From contig JAPPHY010000007.1 of assembly GCA_028877205.1 (NCBI GenBank), positions 133,006 to 197,005 of the forward strand: a stretch of 64,000 nucleotides of DNA. Reading direction: 5' to 3'. The translations under genes and the position numbers were made by a program. This DNA comes from Chloroflexota bacterium. GTDB lineage: Bacteria; Chloroflexota; Dehalococcoidia; Lucifugimonadales; UBA2985. The notes under the pieces are model-generated. The model made no database searches, was not told the origin of the DNA, and saw only the letters and a list, made by a program, of their open reading frames with translations. How positions within the stretch are numbered: position 1 is the first letter of the stretch; every line of letters starts with the position of its first letter. Of this stretch, positions 9,073 to 17,715 are shown one piece after another.

Positions 9073-9534
9073 CTATCCCCGCCGCGGCCGGTGCCGCTCC
9101 GCGCTGTCCACCATGAGCGTGACGGGGCCGTCGTTGCGCAGCTCCACCATCATGCGCGCCTGGAACCGGCCCGTCTCCACGCGCAGGCCCGTCTCGCGGA
9201 ACAGCTCGACCGTCCTTTCGAAGAGCGGCTGCGCGTTCTCCGGGGCCGCCGCCTCGGTGAACGACGGCCTGCGGCCGCGGCGCACGTCGGCGTACAGCGT
9301 GAACTGGCTTACGACCAAAAGCTCGGCAGACACGTCGAGCGCGGAGACGTTGAAGCGGCCGTCGTCGTCCTCGAATATGCGGAGGTTGGCGACCTTCTCG
9401 ACGATGTAGCGGGCGTCCGCCTCGTCGTCATCGCGGGCGATACCCACGAACACCACTAACCCTAGCCCAATGCTCGCCGAGTCGCCCTCGACGCTGACCG
9501 ATGCTCCGGCCACCCGCTGGACCAGGGCGCGCAT
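9073..9534 (-). CDS. dtd: D-aminoacyl-tRNA deacylase
   Basis: Dtd hydrolyses D-aminoacyl-tRNA (and Gly-tRNA-Ala), a proofreading step in translation. The 153-aa length is typical. Signature blocks are MRALVQRV at the N-terminus, SQFTLYADVRRGRRPSF (the active-site SQFTLY) at about 76-92, and NDGPVT (the GPVT cross-subunit motif) at about 134-139. It lies 16 bp downstream of the FmdB-like gene on the same strand, probably in one transcript. Confidence 0.95.
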   Translation of the reverse strand: MRALVQRVAGASVSVEGDSASIGLGLVVFVGIARDDDEADARYIVEKVANLRIFEDDDGRFNVSALDVSAELLVVSQFTLYADVRRGRRPSFTEAAAPENAQPLFERTVELFRETGLRVETGRFQARMMVELRNDGPVTLMVDSAERHRPRRG

Positions 9535-9550
9535 GAGAGGCCCCTTCCGG

Positions 9551-9826
9551 CTAGTCCTCCTTGGCGGAGGTCTCCTTCTCCGCCGGCGTGGAGGACGAGG
9601 AGGAGCCGCCGTTGCCGGAGTCGCCGCCGTCCGAGCTCGGGCGATCCCTGCGGGCGTAGTCCGTGGTGTAGAAGCCGCTGCCCTTGTAGATCACGGCGGG
9701 AATGTGAAACACCCTGCGGGAGGGCGACCCGCAGACGGTGCAGGGCGATGTCGACTCGGCGTCAAAGCCCTGCTTCAGCTCGAAGCGGTTGTCGCAGCTG
9801 GCGCACTGGTACTCGTATATCGGCAC
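9551..9826 (-). CDS. FmdB-family zinc-ribbon protein
   Basis: A 91-aa protein with an N-terminal zinc ribbon: MPIYEYQCASC, then CTVCG, giving two CxxC pairs. The C-terminal third is a low-complexity, Ser/Gly/Glu-rich tail. The GTG at 9826 is chosen over an upstream start because GGAGG lies 4 nt before it and FmdB proteins begin with MPIYEY. The family is often called regulatory, but the molecular function is not established. It precedes dtd. Confidence 0.88.
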   Translation of the reverse strand: MPIYEYQCASCDNRFELKQGFDAESTSPCTVCGSPSRRVFHIPAVIYKGSGFYTTDYARRDRPSSDGGDSGNGGSSSSSTPAEKETSAKED

Positions 9827-9923
9827 AGGTCCTCCGCGCGTCGATTGCGTTCCGTCCTGGGCCGGCGACGCGCCCACGTAATGTAATGTCTCGCGCTGGC
9901 GCTGTCAACACGATTGCTATGCG

Positions 9924-10014
9924 CCCGCTCGTGCTGAGCTTGTCGAACCATTTGAGCGGTGCAGGGCTGGCGTCTGCTCGCTCATGCCCTTCGACATGCT
10001 CAGGGTGAGCGGGG
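9924..10014. repeat. Two family-A palindromes in a 354-bp gap
   Basis: The gap 9827-10180 holds two copies of the commonest dispersed palindrome: 9924-9960 (CCGCTCGTGCTGAGCTTG, then TCGAACC...GAGCGG) and, inverted, 9979-10014 with core TTCGACATGCTCAGG. Nothing else is recognised between 10015 and 10180. Confidence 0.8.
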
Positions 10015-10180
10015 CCTTGTACGCTCGTGCCTTAGTGCCTTTCTGGTTCAATTGTAGGTGTGAATGAGTCTCGGATGACCTATGGCAAGTTCCCGACGAC
10101 AGCCCAAGAATCACGCTAGGAGGGTCGTTTACCAAACTAGCCGAGCATACGGAAGTAGAAGGGGGATCGGGATTACATGT

Positions 10181-10789
10181 TCACGTCTGCCAGTTAGATG
10201 GCAGAGACGGAATGGCCCAGCTAGGTTCCCTAATCCAGTTCTCCCATCCTTCTCCAAAAGGAGCTCTGTTCGTCTTCAATCGCTCCAATGCTCGATGACC
10301 TTCAGCCCGGATAGATTCTGCCTGTAAGTGTGAAATTAGACCGACCGAAACCGCGAGATCGAGCTCTTGCTCGTCTTTCCAACGCCAGTTCTTCAAATCA
10401 GCGTCTATGACGATATCCAAGAAATGGTCAACGAAGTCGATGCCCAATTGTGTACGGCTATACTCCTGTTCCAAGTTGATGTACCAGCGGCTGAAGCGGT
10501 GATGAGTATCCCAAAAGGCCAGATATGAGTGATTGTCGCCCGTATACATGATGCGAAGCAAATCGACTCTCCAGGTGTCGTCGGCGTGGTCTGGGTCTCC
10601 GATGGGCAAACGCGTTTGGTCACGATCGAATCTGCGGAGCTTGTACTCCGTACCCGCGGCCAAGTACAGTATGAGAGCCTCCTTCGAATCACTCACAACA
10701 GTCATAGGCCAAGCGGCCTGGACCTTTCCATCCCAGACGCTTCGCATTACTATCTGAGCCCCTGGCTTCCAACGCTCAAGTGAATTCAC
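10181..10789 (-). CDS. DUF402 family protein
   Basis: This 202-aa protein belongs to the DUF402 fold, whose characterised members hydrolyse nucleoside di/triphosphates or sit in RNA-processing enzymes. The conserved core is SRWYINLEQEYSRTQLGIDF, then VDHFLDIVIDADL at about 110-140, and WRWKDEQEL. The start is a GTG. A paralogue with the same WY/WFVNLQ...DHILDIRVEPDL core is at 39428-40075. The substrate cannot be told. GC is lower than in the neighbours and the gene stands alone between repeat-rich gaps, which suggests acquisition. Confidence 0.75.
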   Translation of the reverse strand: MNSLERWKPGAQIVMRSVWDGKVQAAWPMTVVSDSKEALILYLAAGTEYKLRRFDRDQTRLPIGDPDHADDTWRVDLLRIMYTGDNHSYLAFWDTHHRFSRWYINLEQEYSRTQLGIDFVDHFLDIVIDADLKNWRWKDEQELDLAVSVGLISHLQAESIRAEGHRALERLKTNRAPFGEGWENWIREPSWAIPSLPSNWQT

Positions 10790-10920
10790 TGCACCGGTCC
10801 TCCGCGAGTCGGTTGCCTTTCGGCGTTACTCGGCGACACGCCCACGCAATGTAGTGTGTGGCGCAGCGGCTGTCAACACGCACGCGCTCCGGCTATGGGT
10901 GGAGCGCGTAGGAGGGAATA

Positions 10921-10989
10921 GACCCCCGCTTTCGCGAGGGTAACGGTCGTGGGAAACCGCTCGTGCTGAGCTTGTCGAAGTGCGAGCGG
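10921..10989. repeat. Family-B and family-A palindromes
   Basis: ACCCCCGC-TTTC-GCGAGGGT (10922-10941, family B variant, one mismatch) is followed by a family-A element at 10957-10989 (CCGCTCGTGCTGAGC, then TTGTCGAAGTGCGAGCGG). They fill most of the gap between the DUF402 gene and the DUF488 operon. Confidence 0.75.
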
Positions 10990-11007
10990 ACTATACCGCA
11001 AACGCGC

Positions 11008-11445
11008 CTATGTCAGGTGCACGATCTCCACGTCGCCCCACTGGTGCGACAGGTACTCGGCGACCAGCCGCCGGTGGCATCGCTCCGGCGAGTGCTCGGC
11101 GCACAGCAGGCAGCCACCGTCGAGCGTCTCCCTCAGCGCCGGCTCCCCGATGTGCCGCTCGTTCATGAGCGCCAGGAACCGCGGCTCGTACGCTGCCCAG
11201 TCGATGCGCTTCTTGCGGTAGTCGTCCAGCAGCTCCGCGTCGGGCGCAAGCTCAGGCAGGTGCACGTAGTCCATCCCGCACAGCCTGCCGACCAAGTACT
11301 CCAGGTCGTCACGCTTGGCGAACCCGGCGAGCTGCGACGCGTTCTTGAGGCGGATGTCCACGAGGCGGGTCGCGCCGGAGGCGGACAGCAGCTCGAAGAA
11401 GTCCTCCGCCGACTTCTTGGTGAATCCGATTGTGTAGAGTTTCAC
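11008..11445 (-). CDS. DUF488 family protein (second copy)
   Basis: A 145-aa DUF488 protein. Visible signatures are MKLYTIGFTKKSAEDFFELL, LVDIRLKN (the VDvR motif), and CAEHSPERCHRRLVAEYL, where the E/C-HR segment is the family's conserved pocket. The start overlaps the stop of the upstream DUF488 gene by 4 bp (ATGA). It is the last gene of a three-gene coupled unit. DUF488 has no settled biochemical function; its Cys/His/Arg pocket and frequent linkage to nucleic-acid genes suggest an enzyme acting on nucleic acids or nucleotides (inference). Confidence 0.85.
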   Translation of the reverse strand: MKLYTIGFTKKSAEDFFELLSASGATRLVDIRLKNASQLAGFAKRDDLEYLVGRLCGMDYVHLPELAPDAELLDDYRKKRIDWAAYEPRFLALMNERHIGEPALRETLDGGCLLCAEHSPERCHRRLVAEYLSHQWGDVEIVHLT

Positions 11446-12077
11446 AGCGAAGACTCCCAGTCATCCTTGGACGGAGAGCGGCTGCTCCCAACATACGCAA
11501 CGCGCCGCGCCTGGCGGCTCAGAGCATCACTGATTACGTCCTCCCGCGAACGGAACATATCGCCGTGTCGCGGTAGCTTGAGCCCGTCCAGAAGCCGGTC
11601 CATGGCGTCACTGTGCGTCTCCAGCATACCGTCGGCGAGGATGTGCTCGACGGCCATGCCCGCCTCTACCAGCGCCCTTGCGATGAGCAGCCCGCGATGG
11701 CACTCCAGCGGCTCCTTCTCGCTGCACATCAGGGCCACGCGCGTCTCGTCTGCATGGCGCATCACGTAGGAGATGCCGTCCTGGAACTGGTCCGTCTCTG
11801 CCAGACGGTCGTAGAGCACGCGCCCGTCCGAGTCGTAGCACGAGCGGTCGTTGGGTCTGCCGCCTAGCTCTCCGCCCAGAAAGGCGTACGCGACGCCTGC
11901 ATCCTCCAGCATGGCTTCGAGCACGGCAAGGTTGAACTGGGGATTGTACCGGCTGTAGGGCGACGAGCGCACGTCGATAACCTCGCCCACCTCGTGCGAC
12001 CGGAGAAGGGACAGGAACGCGTCCGACGAGTGGTTTGAGTGACCAATGGTCAGGATGGGATGCTGCGTTGCGCTCAT
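11442..12077 (-). CDS. DUF488 family protein (first copy)
   Basis: A 211-aa DUF488 protein with HPILTIGHSNHSSDAFLSLL, EVIDVRSSPYSRYNPQFN, FLGGELGGR and CSEKEPLECHRGLLIARAL, all diagnostic of the family. The frame is open further upstream, but the ATG at 12077 is chosen because it overlaps the preceding gene's stop (ATGA) and the family begins with this strand. It differs from its neighbour in having the extra SRYNPQF segment and a ~50-residue C-terminal tail rich in Arg and Ser. Two non-identical DUF488 proteins in one operon could act as a heterodimer or on different substrates. Confidence 0.88.
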   Translation of the reverse strand: MSATQHPILTIGHSNHSSDAFLSLLRSHEVGEVIDVRSSPYSRYNPQFNLAVLEAMLEDAGVAYAFLGGELGGRPNDRSCYDSDGRVLYDRLAETDQFQDGISYVMRHADETRVALMCSEKEPLECHRGLLIARALVEAGMAVEHILADGMLETHSDAMDRLLDGLKLPRHGDMFRSREDVISDALSRQARRVAYVGSSRSPSKDDWESSL

Positions 12078-12781
12078 CTCGTGCTCCGAATCTCCGCAAT
12101 CTCGATTATGGCGGCGATTAGCTTGTAGACATAGCTTGGTGCACCTTCGAAAGCTTCGAAAGGTTCGCCTAGGCTTATAGTAAGGTAGCATTCTCCAATC
12201 TCGTATTCCCCCACTTCACGACTCAGATACCGATCCTCGTATTCGGGGTCTGTGGGGCGCAACCCATACTCACCACCTGCGTGGCGAAAGAACAGACGCA
12301 ACCTCCGCCGGTTTTGGTTCTCGGTCACACTCATCACCGCTCGCGCCACCCGGATAAGGCACAATGAGTTGTCCAGCGTTTCAGCCTCAGCTATCGGAAT
12401 CCGGTCGTTTTGGCCCTCGCTGCTGCTATAGCCGTCGATCCAAAGCGGGGCTACCGAGTCGACGATGCGAGACAGGCGGCCTGGTCCGAGTCGCCCCACT
12501 AGCTTCCAAGCGCGGGTAGGATCCAGTAACCAATTCTCGCGCTGATAGGACTTGGGACGAGCTTCCAGAATCGGCACTTCTATCTCGTCTAGGAGAAGGG
12601 GTTCGCTGCCGTCGCCCAAGCGGCGCTCATCAAACGACACCTCCTCATACTCGCGTGCGCTAACTGGCCGCACCCACGGGCCGGGACGTCCTCCCTGTAG
12701 CAGCTCGCGGCCCGCTACGCACCGCCCGTTGTATTTGCGCGAGTTTGCCAGGCACACGATCCGCTTTACTGTTGCCTCCAC
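12074..12781 (-). CDS. Dual OB-fold-like protein linked to DUF488
   Basis: A 235-aa protein whose opening VKRIVCLANSRKYNGRCVAG, then GPWVRPVS (about 38-45) and LLLDEIEVPIL (about 62-75), resembles the dual OB-containing domain family often found beside DUF488 genes. OB folds usually bind nucleic acid. The GTG at 12781 (GGAGAG, 4-nt spacer) is preferred to a TTG four codons earlier. It is the first gene of the overlapping trio; a TATACT box at 12811-12816 could be its -10. The family call is from memory of the N-terminal pattern, so moderate only. Confidence 0.6.
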   Translation of the reverse strand: MEATVKRIVCLANSRKYNGRCVAGRELLQGGRPGPWVRPVSAREYEEVSFDERRLGDGSEPLLLDEIEVPILEARPKSYQRENWLLDPTRAWKLVGRLGPGRLSRIVDSVAPLWIDGYSSSEGQNDRIPIAEAETLDNSLCLIRVARAVMSVTENQNRRRLRLFFRHAGGEYGLRPTDPEYEDRYLSREVGEYEIGECYLTISLGEPFEAFEGAPSYVYKLIAAIIEIAEIRSTR

Positions 12782-12890
12782 GTTGCTCTCCAAGAAGGCT
12801 TGCTGGCACCAGTATACCCTAAGGGGCGCTTACATGACGCCTCACTAGTGTCCATCCTTTTGTGTGATTCTTGCGTGCCTACCGCCCTAG

Positions 12891-12970
12891 ACTCCTGCTT
12901 CCGCAGGAGTGGTTACCTCGAAGCGCACAATGAACCGCTCATGGTGAGCTAGTCGAACCAAGTGAGCGGT
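12891..12970. repeat. Family-B and family-A palindromes
   Basis: ACTCCTGC-TTCC-GCAGGAGT at 12891-12910 and ACCGCTCATGGTGAGC...GAGCGGT at 12934-12970 occupy the divergent gap between the dual-OB operon and the helicase. The second copy ends 16 bp before the helicase -10 box, so it lies inside that promoter region. Confidence 0.8.
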
Positions 12971-12986
12971 TACCACCCACCAGGTG

Positions 12987-12992
12987 TATAAT
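12987..12992 (+). promoter_or_regulatory. -10 box of the helicase gene
   Basis: A consensus TATAAT ends 6 bp before the GTG at 12999, so the transcript would start at or next to the start codon (leaderless). This is the reason for not using the earlier in-frame GTG at 12984, which would lie inside the promoter. Confidence 0.55.
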
Positions 12993-12998
12993 CCACGC

Positions 12999-15233
12999 GT
13001 GACAACCGACCTGCTGGCAGGACTCAATGAGGCGCAGCGCGAGGCCGTCGAGGCCGTGGACGGGCCGCTGCTCATACTCGCCGGGCCGGGCAGCGGCAAG
13101 ACGCGCGTCATCACCCATCGCATCGCATACATGATACGGTCGCTTGACGTCAGCCCGCGCAGCGTGGCCGCCGTCACGTTCACCAACAAGGCAGCCCGCG
13201 AGATGCGCGAGCGACTCTTCGGCAGGAGCGAACACGATCCCGCATCGCCCCTGCTGCCCGGCATGTGGAACTACCGCCACGAGTTCACCGTCTCCACGTT
13301 CCACGCGCTGTGCGCCCAGATCCTCCGCCGCGAGGCATTGCACGCCGGCCTGGAGAGCACCTTCGTCATCTATGACCAGGAGGACCAGCTTGAAGCGGTG
13401 AAGCAGGCGATGGAGATTCAGGAGATAGACCCGAAGCGGTTTTCGCCCCGCTCGGTCCTCAACGCCATCTCGGCGGCCAAGAGCAGCCTCATCGAGCCAG
13501 AGGCGTTCGCCGCCGCCCGTTCCACCTTCGCAGACGAGATTGTCAGCCGCATCTACCGCCAGTACCAGGGCCTGCTCAGCCGCAACAACGCCCTGGACTT
13601 CGATGACCTGCTGCTCAAGGCCTACGCGCTCTTCAGGGATAACGCCCAGGTGCTCGACAAGTACCGCTCACGCTACGAGTACCTGCTCATCGACGAGTTT
13701 CAGGACACCAACGTGGCCCAGTACGCCATCGCACGGCAGCTGGCCGGCAAGCACCGCAACATCTGCGTTGTGGGCGACCCGGACCAGGCCATCTACTCCT
13801 GGCGCAACGCCGACATTCGCAACATCCTCTCGTTCCAGCGGGACTACCCGGACGCGCGCACGGTAACGCTCGGTGAGAACTACCGCTCGACCTCCACTAT
13901 CCTGGATGGGGCGACGGGCGTGATCTCCGCCAACAACCGCCGCATCGACAGGCCTCTCACCACAAGCAACGGCCGCGGCGATCCCATACTCGTCGGCGAG
14001 GCGTACACGCCGGAGGAGGAGGCGCAGCAGGTGCTCGGCGAGATCCAGCGGTTGAGGAAGGACTCGGGACACAGCCTCGGCGACTGCGCGGTAATGTACC
14101 GCGTGAACGCGCAGTCACGCGCGCTGGAGGACGGATGCCTGCGCCGCTCTATCCCGTACAAGCTCATCGGAGGCGTGCGCTTCTATCAGCGCCGGGAGGT
14201 GAAGGACGTCATCGCCTACCTGCGGGTGGTCCAGAACCCCTACGACGACGTCAGCCTGCTACGCATCATCAACGTGCCTCCCAGAGGCATCGGACAGCGC
14301 ACGGTGGAGCAGCTTGTCCACGATGCTCGCGTGCAGGGCATACCCGTCTACGCCGCCGCGCAGCTCGCGGCAGAGGCGGAGCAACAAGGACAGTCGAGCC
14401 GCGACCGCGGATCTCGCACCGGCCGCGCCGTCTCGCGCTTCCTGTACGTCGTCAACGCGCTCATCGAGTCGGCCGGCAGCCTCCAGATCGAAGAGCTAAT
14501 CGACGCCATCATGGAGCGGACGGGCTATCGCGAGCACCTCAGGGCGGAGGGAGACCAGGGCCAGGAGCGGCTGGAGAACATCGCAGAGCTGAGGGCCACG
14601 GCCCGCGAGCTCCAGCCGATGGAGCCGTCGGAGCGGCTAGCCGCCTTCCTGGAGGGCGCGGCGCTGGTGTCGGACGTGGACGCGCTGGAGGAAGGCGAGG
14701 ACGCCATCACGCTCATCACGCTGCACCAGGCCAAGGGGCTGGAGTTCCCCGTGGTGTTTATCGTGGGTCTGGAGGAAGGCATGCTGCCACACATCCGCTC
14801 ATTTGACGACCCGGAGCAGATGGAGGAGGAGCGTCGCCTATTCTACGTGGGCATGACGAGAGCCAAGGAGAGGCTCTACCTCACGCGCTCCTTCCGCCGC
14901 GACTTCAGGGGCGGCTCGGGCGCGAGCAGGCCGTCGCGCTTCCTCTCGGACGTGCCTCAGAGCCTGGTGTCGTCGCTGGCGATGGCGGGGCGCCGAAGCG
15001 CCGTCACCCCGCTCGGCGCGAGGCCGGCCTACCAGGGGAGCGCGGCCGCGGAGCCGTCCGGGGAGCCGCCGCTGAAGTCGGGCGAGCGGGTCAGACACGC
15101 CAGGTTCGGCGACGGGATAGTCGTCAGTTGCGTGCCGTCCGGTACCGACCACGAGGTCACCGTGGCCTTCAAGGGAAGCTCCGGGATCAAGCGGCTGCTG
15201 TACACCTTCGCCTCGCTGGAGAGGCTGGAGTAG
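12999..15233 (+). CDS. pcrA: PcrA/UvrD-type DNA helicase
   Basis: A superfamily 1A 3'-5' DNA helicase of 744 aa acting in repair and replication restart. Motifs in order: LNEAQREAV (Q motif), LAGPGSGKT (Walker A), VTFTNKAAREM (Ia), LIDEFQDTN (II, DExx box), VVGDPDQAIYSWR (III), LGENYRST (IV), ITLHQAKGLEFPVVFIVGL (V) and RRLFYVGMTRAKERLYL (VI). The last ~55 residues (RVRHARFGDGIVV) form the Tudor-like tail typical of PcrA that contacts RNA polymerase. The GTG at 12999 gives a normal N-terminus (MTTDLLAGLNEAQ). The gene stands alone with its own promoter. Confidence 0.95.
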   Translation: MTTDLLAGLNEAQREAVEAVDGPLLILAGPGSGKTRVITHRIAYMIRSLDVSPRSVAAVTFTNKAAREMRERLFGRSEHDPASPLLPGMWNYRHEFTVSTFHALCAQILRREALHAGLESTFVIYDQEDQLEAVKQAMEIQEIDPKRFSPRSVLNAISAAKSSLIEPEAFAAARSTFADEIVSRIYRQYQGLLSRNNALDFDDLLLKAYALFRDNAQVLDKYRSRYEYLLIDEFQDTNVAQYAIARQLAGKHRNICVVGDPDQAIYSWRNADIRNILSFQRDYPDARTVTLGENYRSTSTILDGATGVISANNRRIDRPLTTSNGRGDPILVGEAYTPEEEAQQVLGEIQRLRKDSGHSLGDCAVMYRVNAQSRALEDGCLRRSIPYKLIGGVRFYQRREVKDVIAYLRVVQNPYDDVSLLRIINVPPRGIGQRTVEQLVHDARVQGIPVYAAAQLAAEAEQQGQSSRDRGSRTGRAVSRFLYVVNALIESAGSLQIEELIDAIMERTGYREHLRAEGDQGQERLENIAELRATARELQPMEPSERLAAFLEGAALVSDVDALEEGEDAITLITLHQAKGLEFPVVFIVGLEEGMLPHIRSFDDPEQMEEERRLFYVGMTRAKERLYLTRSFRRDFRGGSGASRPSRFLSDVPQSLVSSLAMAGRRSAVTPLGARPAYQGSAAAEPSGEPPLKSGERVRHARFGDGIVVSCVPSGTDHEVTVAFKGSSGIKRLLYTFASLERLE

Positions 15234-15241
15234 GCGGCGAC

Positions 15242-15316
15242 TCGTTCTCATCCGCTCATGGTTCGACAGGCTCACCCCGTATCAAGTACGGGGCAGGCCA
15301 CGAGCGGAACGGGAGG
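15242..15316 (+). repeat. 75-bp direct repeat, left copy
   Basis: Identical over 75 bp to 16413-16487. It is a family-A palindrome (CCGCTCATGGTTCGACAGG, then CTCA...CGAGCGG) interrupted by the inner hairpin CCCCGTATCAAGTACGGGG. It starts 8 bp after the helicase stop. The spacing between copies is 1171 bp, and exactly one gene lies between them. Confidence 0.9.
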
Positions 15317-15404
15317 CAGCGGCTGGCGGGCGAGGTACAAGGAGGAGAGGGCCAGCCAAACGTGCCGTTGTATGACGGGGGGGTACGAAGGAAGGGAGGC
15401 GCGG

Positions 15405-16397
15405 GTGGAGCCGGACGCAGGAGGAGTCCCAAGCACGCCACCGCCGGACCGGGGCGTGAGGATCGACTGGGCCGAGATGCCGGATCGGGTCCGCAGCCGA
15501 GTGGAGCGGTGGCTGGGCGGGAGCGTCGTGAGCGCGGTCACGCAGCCAACCGGATTCTCGCCGGGGGTTGCGGCGCGGCTGACGGCGGACAACGGCCGCC
15601 GTGTGTTCCTGAAGGCGGTGACGTCCGAGCGCAACGCCGTGAGCGGCCAACTCCACCGACGCGAGATCGGCATCGTGAGCGCGCTGCCGAAGGCGGCGCC
15701 GGTGCCACGACTGCTGTGGTCGTACGACGAGGGTGAAGGCGGCTGGGTGGCGCTGGTCTTCGATGACGTAGAGGGGCGGCATCCGGCGCAGCCGTGGCGC
15801 GTCGATGAACTCGCCCGGGTGGTGGCGGCTACGGAGGAGCTGAGCGCGTCGCTGACGCCGTCGCCACTGCCGGCTGGTGCGGTGAGGACTGCGGGAGAGC
15901 TGTTCTCGGCGGAAATCTGCGGCTGGCGGCGGCTGCTGGACGAGAGGCCAGCGCAGCTCGACCTGCTGGATGCGTGGTCGCGGCGTCACATCGAGGCGCT
16001 GGCGGCGGTCGAGGATACGGCCGTCAGTGCGCTGACGGGCGAGACGCTGCTGCACACCGATCTTCGTGCGGACAACATCCTGCTCACGCCCGAGCGCACG
16101 TGGTTCGTCGACTGGCCGCACGCGTCTATCGGGCCTCCGTGGCTGGACGTTGTGGCGCTTGCGCCGAGCGTGACGATGCAGGGCGGCCCGACGCCGGAGG
16201 AGGTCATCGCCAAGCACTCGGCGTGTCGGGCCGGCGATGGGGACGCCATCACGGCGGTGGTGGTGTCGATAGCCGGCTACTTCACCCGCCAGGCACTGCA
16301 GCCGCCGCCCCCCGGGATACCGACGGTGCGTGCGTTCCAGGCTGCGCAGGGAGTGGTGGCTCGGAGGTGGGCGGCGGAGAGGATGGGGTTGGGGTGA
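15405..16397 (+). CDS. Aminoglycoside phosphotransferase-family kinase
   Basis: A protein-kinase-like small-molecule phosphotransferase (APH family, 330 aa). The N-lobe shows RVFLKAV (ATP-binding Lys). The C-lobe shows LLHTDLRADNILLT (catalytic loop HxDxxxxN) and FVDWPHASIGP (the Asp that binds Mg). The start is set at the GTG at 15405 (GGGAGG, 5-nt spacer), because the longer frame would run back into the upstream repeat. Families of this type phosphorylate antibiotics, homoserine, choline or thiamine; nothing here reveals the substrate. It is bracketed by identical 75-bp repeats. Confidence 0.85.
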   Translation: MEPDAGGVPSTPPPDRGVRIDWAEMPDRVRSRVERWLGGSVVSAVTQPTGFSPGVAARLTADNGRRVFLKAVTSERNAVSGQLHRREIGIVSALPKAAPVPRLLWSYDEGEGGWVALVFDDVEGRHPAQPWRVDELARVVAATEELSASLTPSPLPAGAVRTAGELFSAEICGWRRLLDERPAQLDLLDAWSRRHIEALAAVEDTAVSALTGETLLHTDLRADNILLTPERTWFVDWPHASIGPPWLDVVALAPSVTMQGGPTPEEVIAKHSACRAGDGDAITAVVVSIAGYFTRQALQPPPPGIPTVRAFQAAQGVVARRWAAERMGLG

Positions 16398-16412
16398 GGT
16401 GTGGGAGGCGAT

Positions 16413-16487
16413 TCGTTCTCATCCGCTCATGGTTCGACAGGCTCACCCCGTATCAAGTACGGGGCAGGCCACGAGCGGAACGGGAGG
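16413..16487 (+). repeat. 75-bp direct repeat, right copy
   Basis: Exact second copy of 15242-15316, beginning 16 bp after the phosphotransferase stop and ending 19 bp before the convergent MpaB-like gene. Recombination between the two copies would delete the kinase gene cleanly. Confidence 0.9.
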
Positions 16488-16505
16488 AGGCGGTTGACGG
16501 CCTGC

Positions 16506-17678
16506 TCACCAGTTGCTGGACTCCTCCGCGTACACGTGGTCCGGCAGGCGGTAGCTTATGCCGGCCTCGTCGAACGCGGAGGCCTGCAGCAGCGACGTGA
16601 ACCGGGTGAAGTTGCTATCGCTGGACCTTCTCGGTAGCAGCCTGGCCTTAAGTCGATAGTAGCGCTGCTGAAGCCTGAAGAGCCTGAGGAAGCCCGTTGA
16701 CGAGCTGTGCGGGTACTCCAGTGAGTCGGCCATCTCGTCGCCGATGAGGGCGCGTGATGCGCGGAACACGTAGCTCGCCAGGCTGCGCCGCTCCTTGGGG
16801 TCGTCGATATCTATGATCAACGGCGCTGAGTTGATGAGAGCGTTAGCCATGCCGATAGACTCGAATTCCGGGCTGGGCTCGCAAATCAGGCCAATCCGAA
16901 ACAGCTCCAGCGCGTCCTCCTCGTCCCGAAAGAGGATGGTCTCAGGGATCCCCATCAGGTAGCCGGTGTACCGCCACACGTCCATGAAGCTCCTGCTCTC
17001 GGCCTCGTTGAAGACGGCGCCCAGCCTCTTCATATGGATAAGCAGCCTTGCCGAGAACGCCGTGATGGCAAAGCCCACGTGAGCCGCGCTGATGGGCACA
17101 CCCCATGCCTCCGTGTCCCATTCGGAGGACTCGTTAAGCAGCCGCCGGATCTGCGCATGGATCAGCCGTATCCGGACGGACAGCTTCCATCCGTCACCGC
17201 TCCTGTCCAGGCCGCCTGGCATGAAGATCTCGATCAGGTGGCGGTTGTTCTGTCTCAGGCGCCGCACGCCCCGGTCTCGAACGCGCCCCGTGATGAAGAA
17301 CGACTTGGCGATGTTGGTAGCAAAGCCCTCGACCAGCGTACCGCCAACGAACGCCGCGAGTATCAGGTTGGAGTTGCGATGGAACATCCGCACGCCCGGG
17401 GTGAACGCACTGTGGTCTACCCAGGCCGGGGGTGTCTCCAACCTTTCAAAGAACTCCCTGAGCAGAGGGGGGGCGTCACGCATCCCCTCTTCGTCACCGT
17501 CCATGCAGGCCTGTATGAGGTCGTAGTAGGTACGGGGCGCCACGCGCCAGAGCTCGTCCATTACGGCGTCCGCCTCGGGATCGCCGATGAGGGTGTGCTC
17601 GACGTAGTTGTCCGCCCTGGCTGAGTCCTGTTCGCGGGCCGCATTGTAGCCAGGGACGTAGTCGTTTGGAACTTGCAT
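16506..17678 (-). CDS. MpaB/Lcp-like (DUF2236) oxygenase-family protein
   Basis: A 390-aa protein of the family that includes the fungal MpaB oxygenase and the rubber oxygenase Lcp, which bind heme b. Supporting blocks are TPPAWVDHSAFTPG, FVGGTLVEGFATNIAKSFF, VRIRLIHAQIRRLL (candidate axial His) and WGVPISAAHVGFAITAFS. No signal peptide is seen, so it is probably cytoplasmic or membrane-associated. It follows the MMPL transporter gene by 37 bp on the same strand, so the pair may handle one lipophilic compound. The substrate is unknown. Confidence 0.8.
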   Translation of the reverse strand: MQVPNDYVPGYNAAREQDSARADNYVEHTLIGDPEADAVMDELWRVAPRTYYDLIQACMDGDEEGMRDAPPLLREFFERLETPPAWVDHSAFTPGVRMFHRNSNLILAAFVGGTLVEGFATNIAKSFFITGRVRDRGVRRLRQNNRHLIEIFMPGGLDRSGDGWKLSVRIRLIHAQIRRLLNESSEWDTEAWGVPISAAHVGFAITAFSARLLIHMKRLGAVFNEAESRSFMDVWRYTGYLMGIPETILFRDEEDALELFRIGLICEPSPEFESIGMANALINSAPLIIDIDDPKERRSLASYVFRASRALIGDEMADSLEYPHSSSTGFLRLFRLQQRYYRLKARLLPRRSSDSNFTRFTSLLQASAFDEAGISYRLPDHVYAEESSNW

Positions 17679-17715
17679 CTGTGGGCCCCTGATCGGGTGC
17701 AGTGCGGCGAGCCGT

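Noticed and set aside
12981..12998. Helicase start at the GTG at 12984
   Set aside because: TATAAT at 12987-12992 would then lie inside codons 2-4; the GTG at 12999 fits both the promoter and the family N-terminus.
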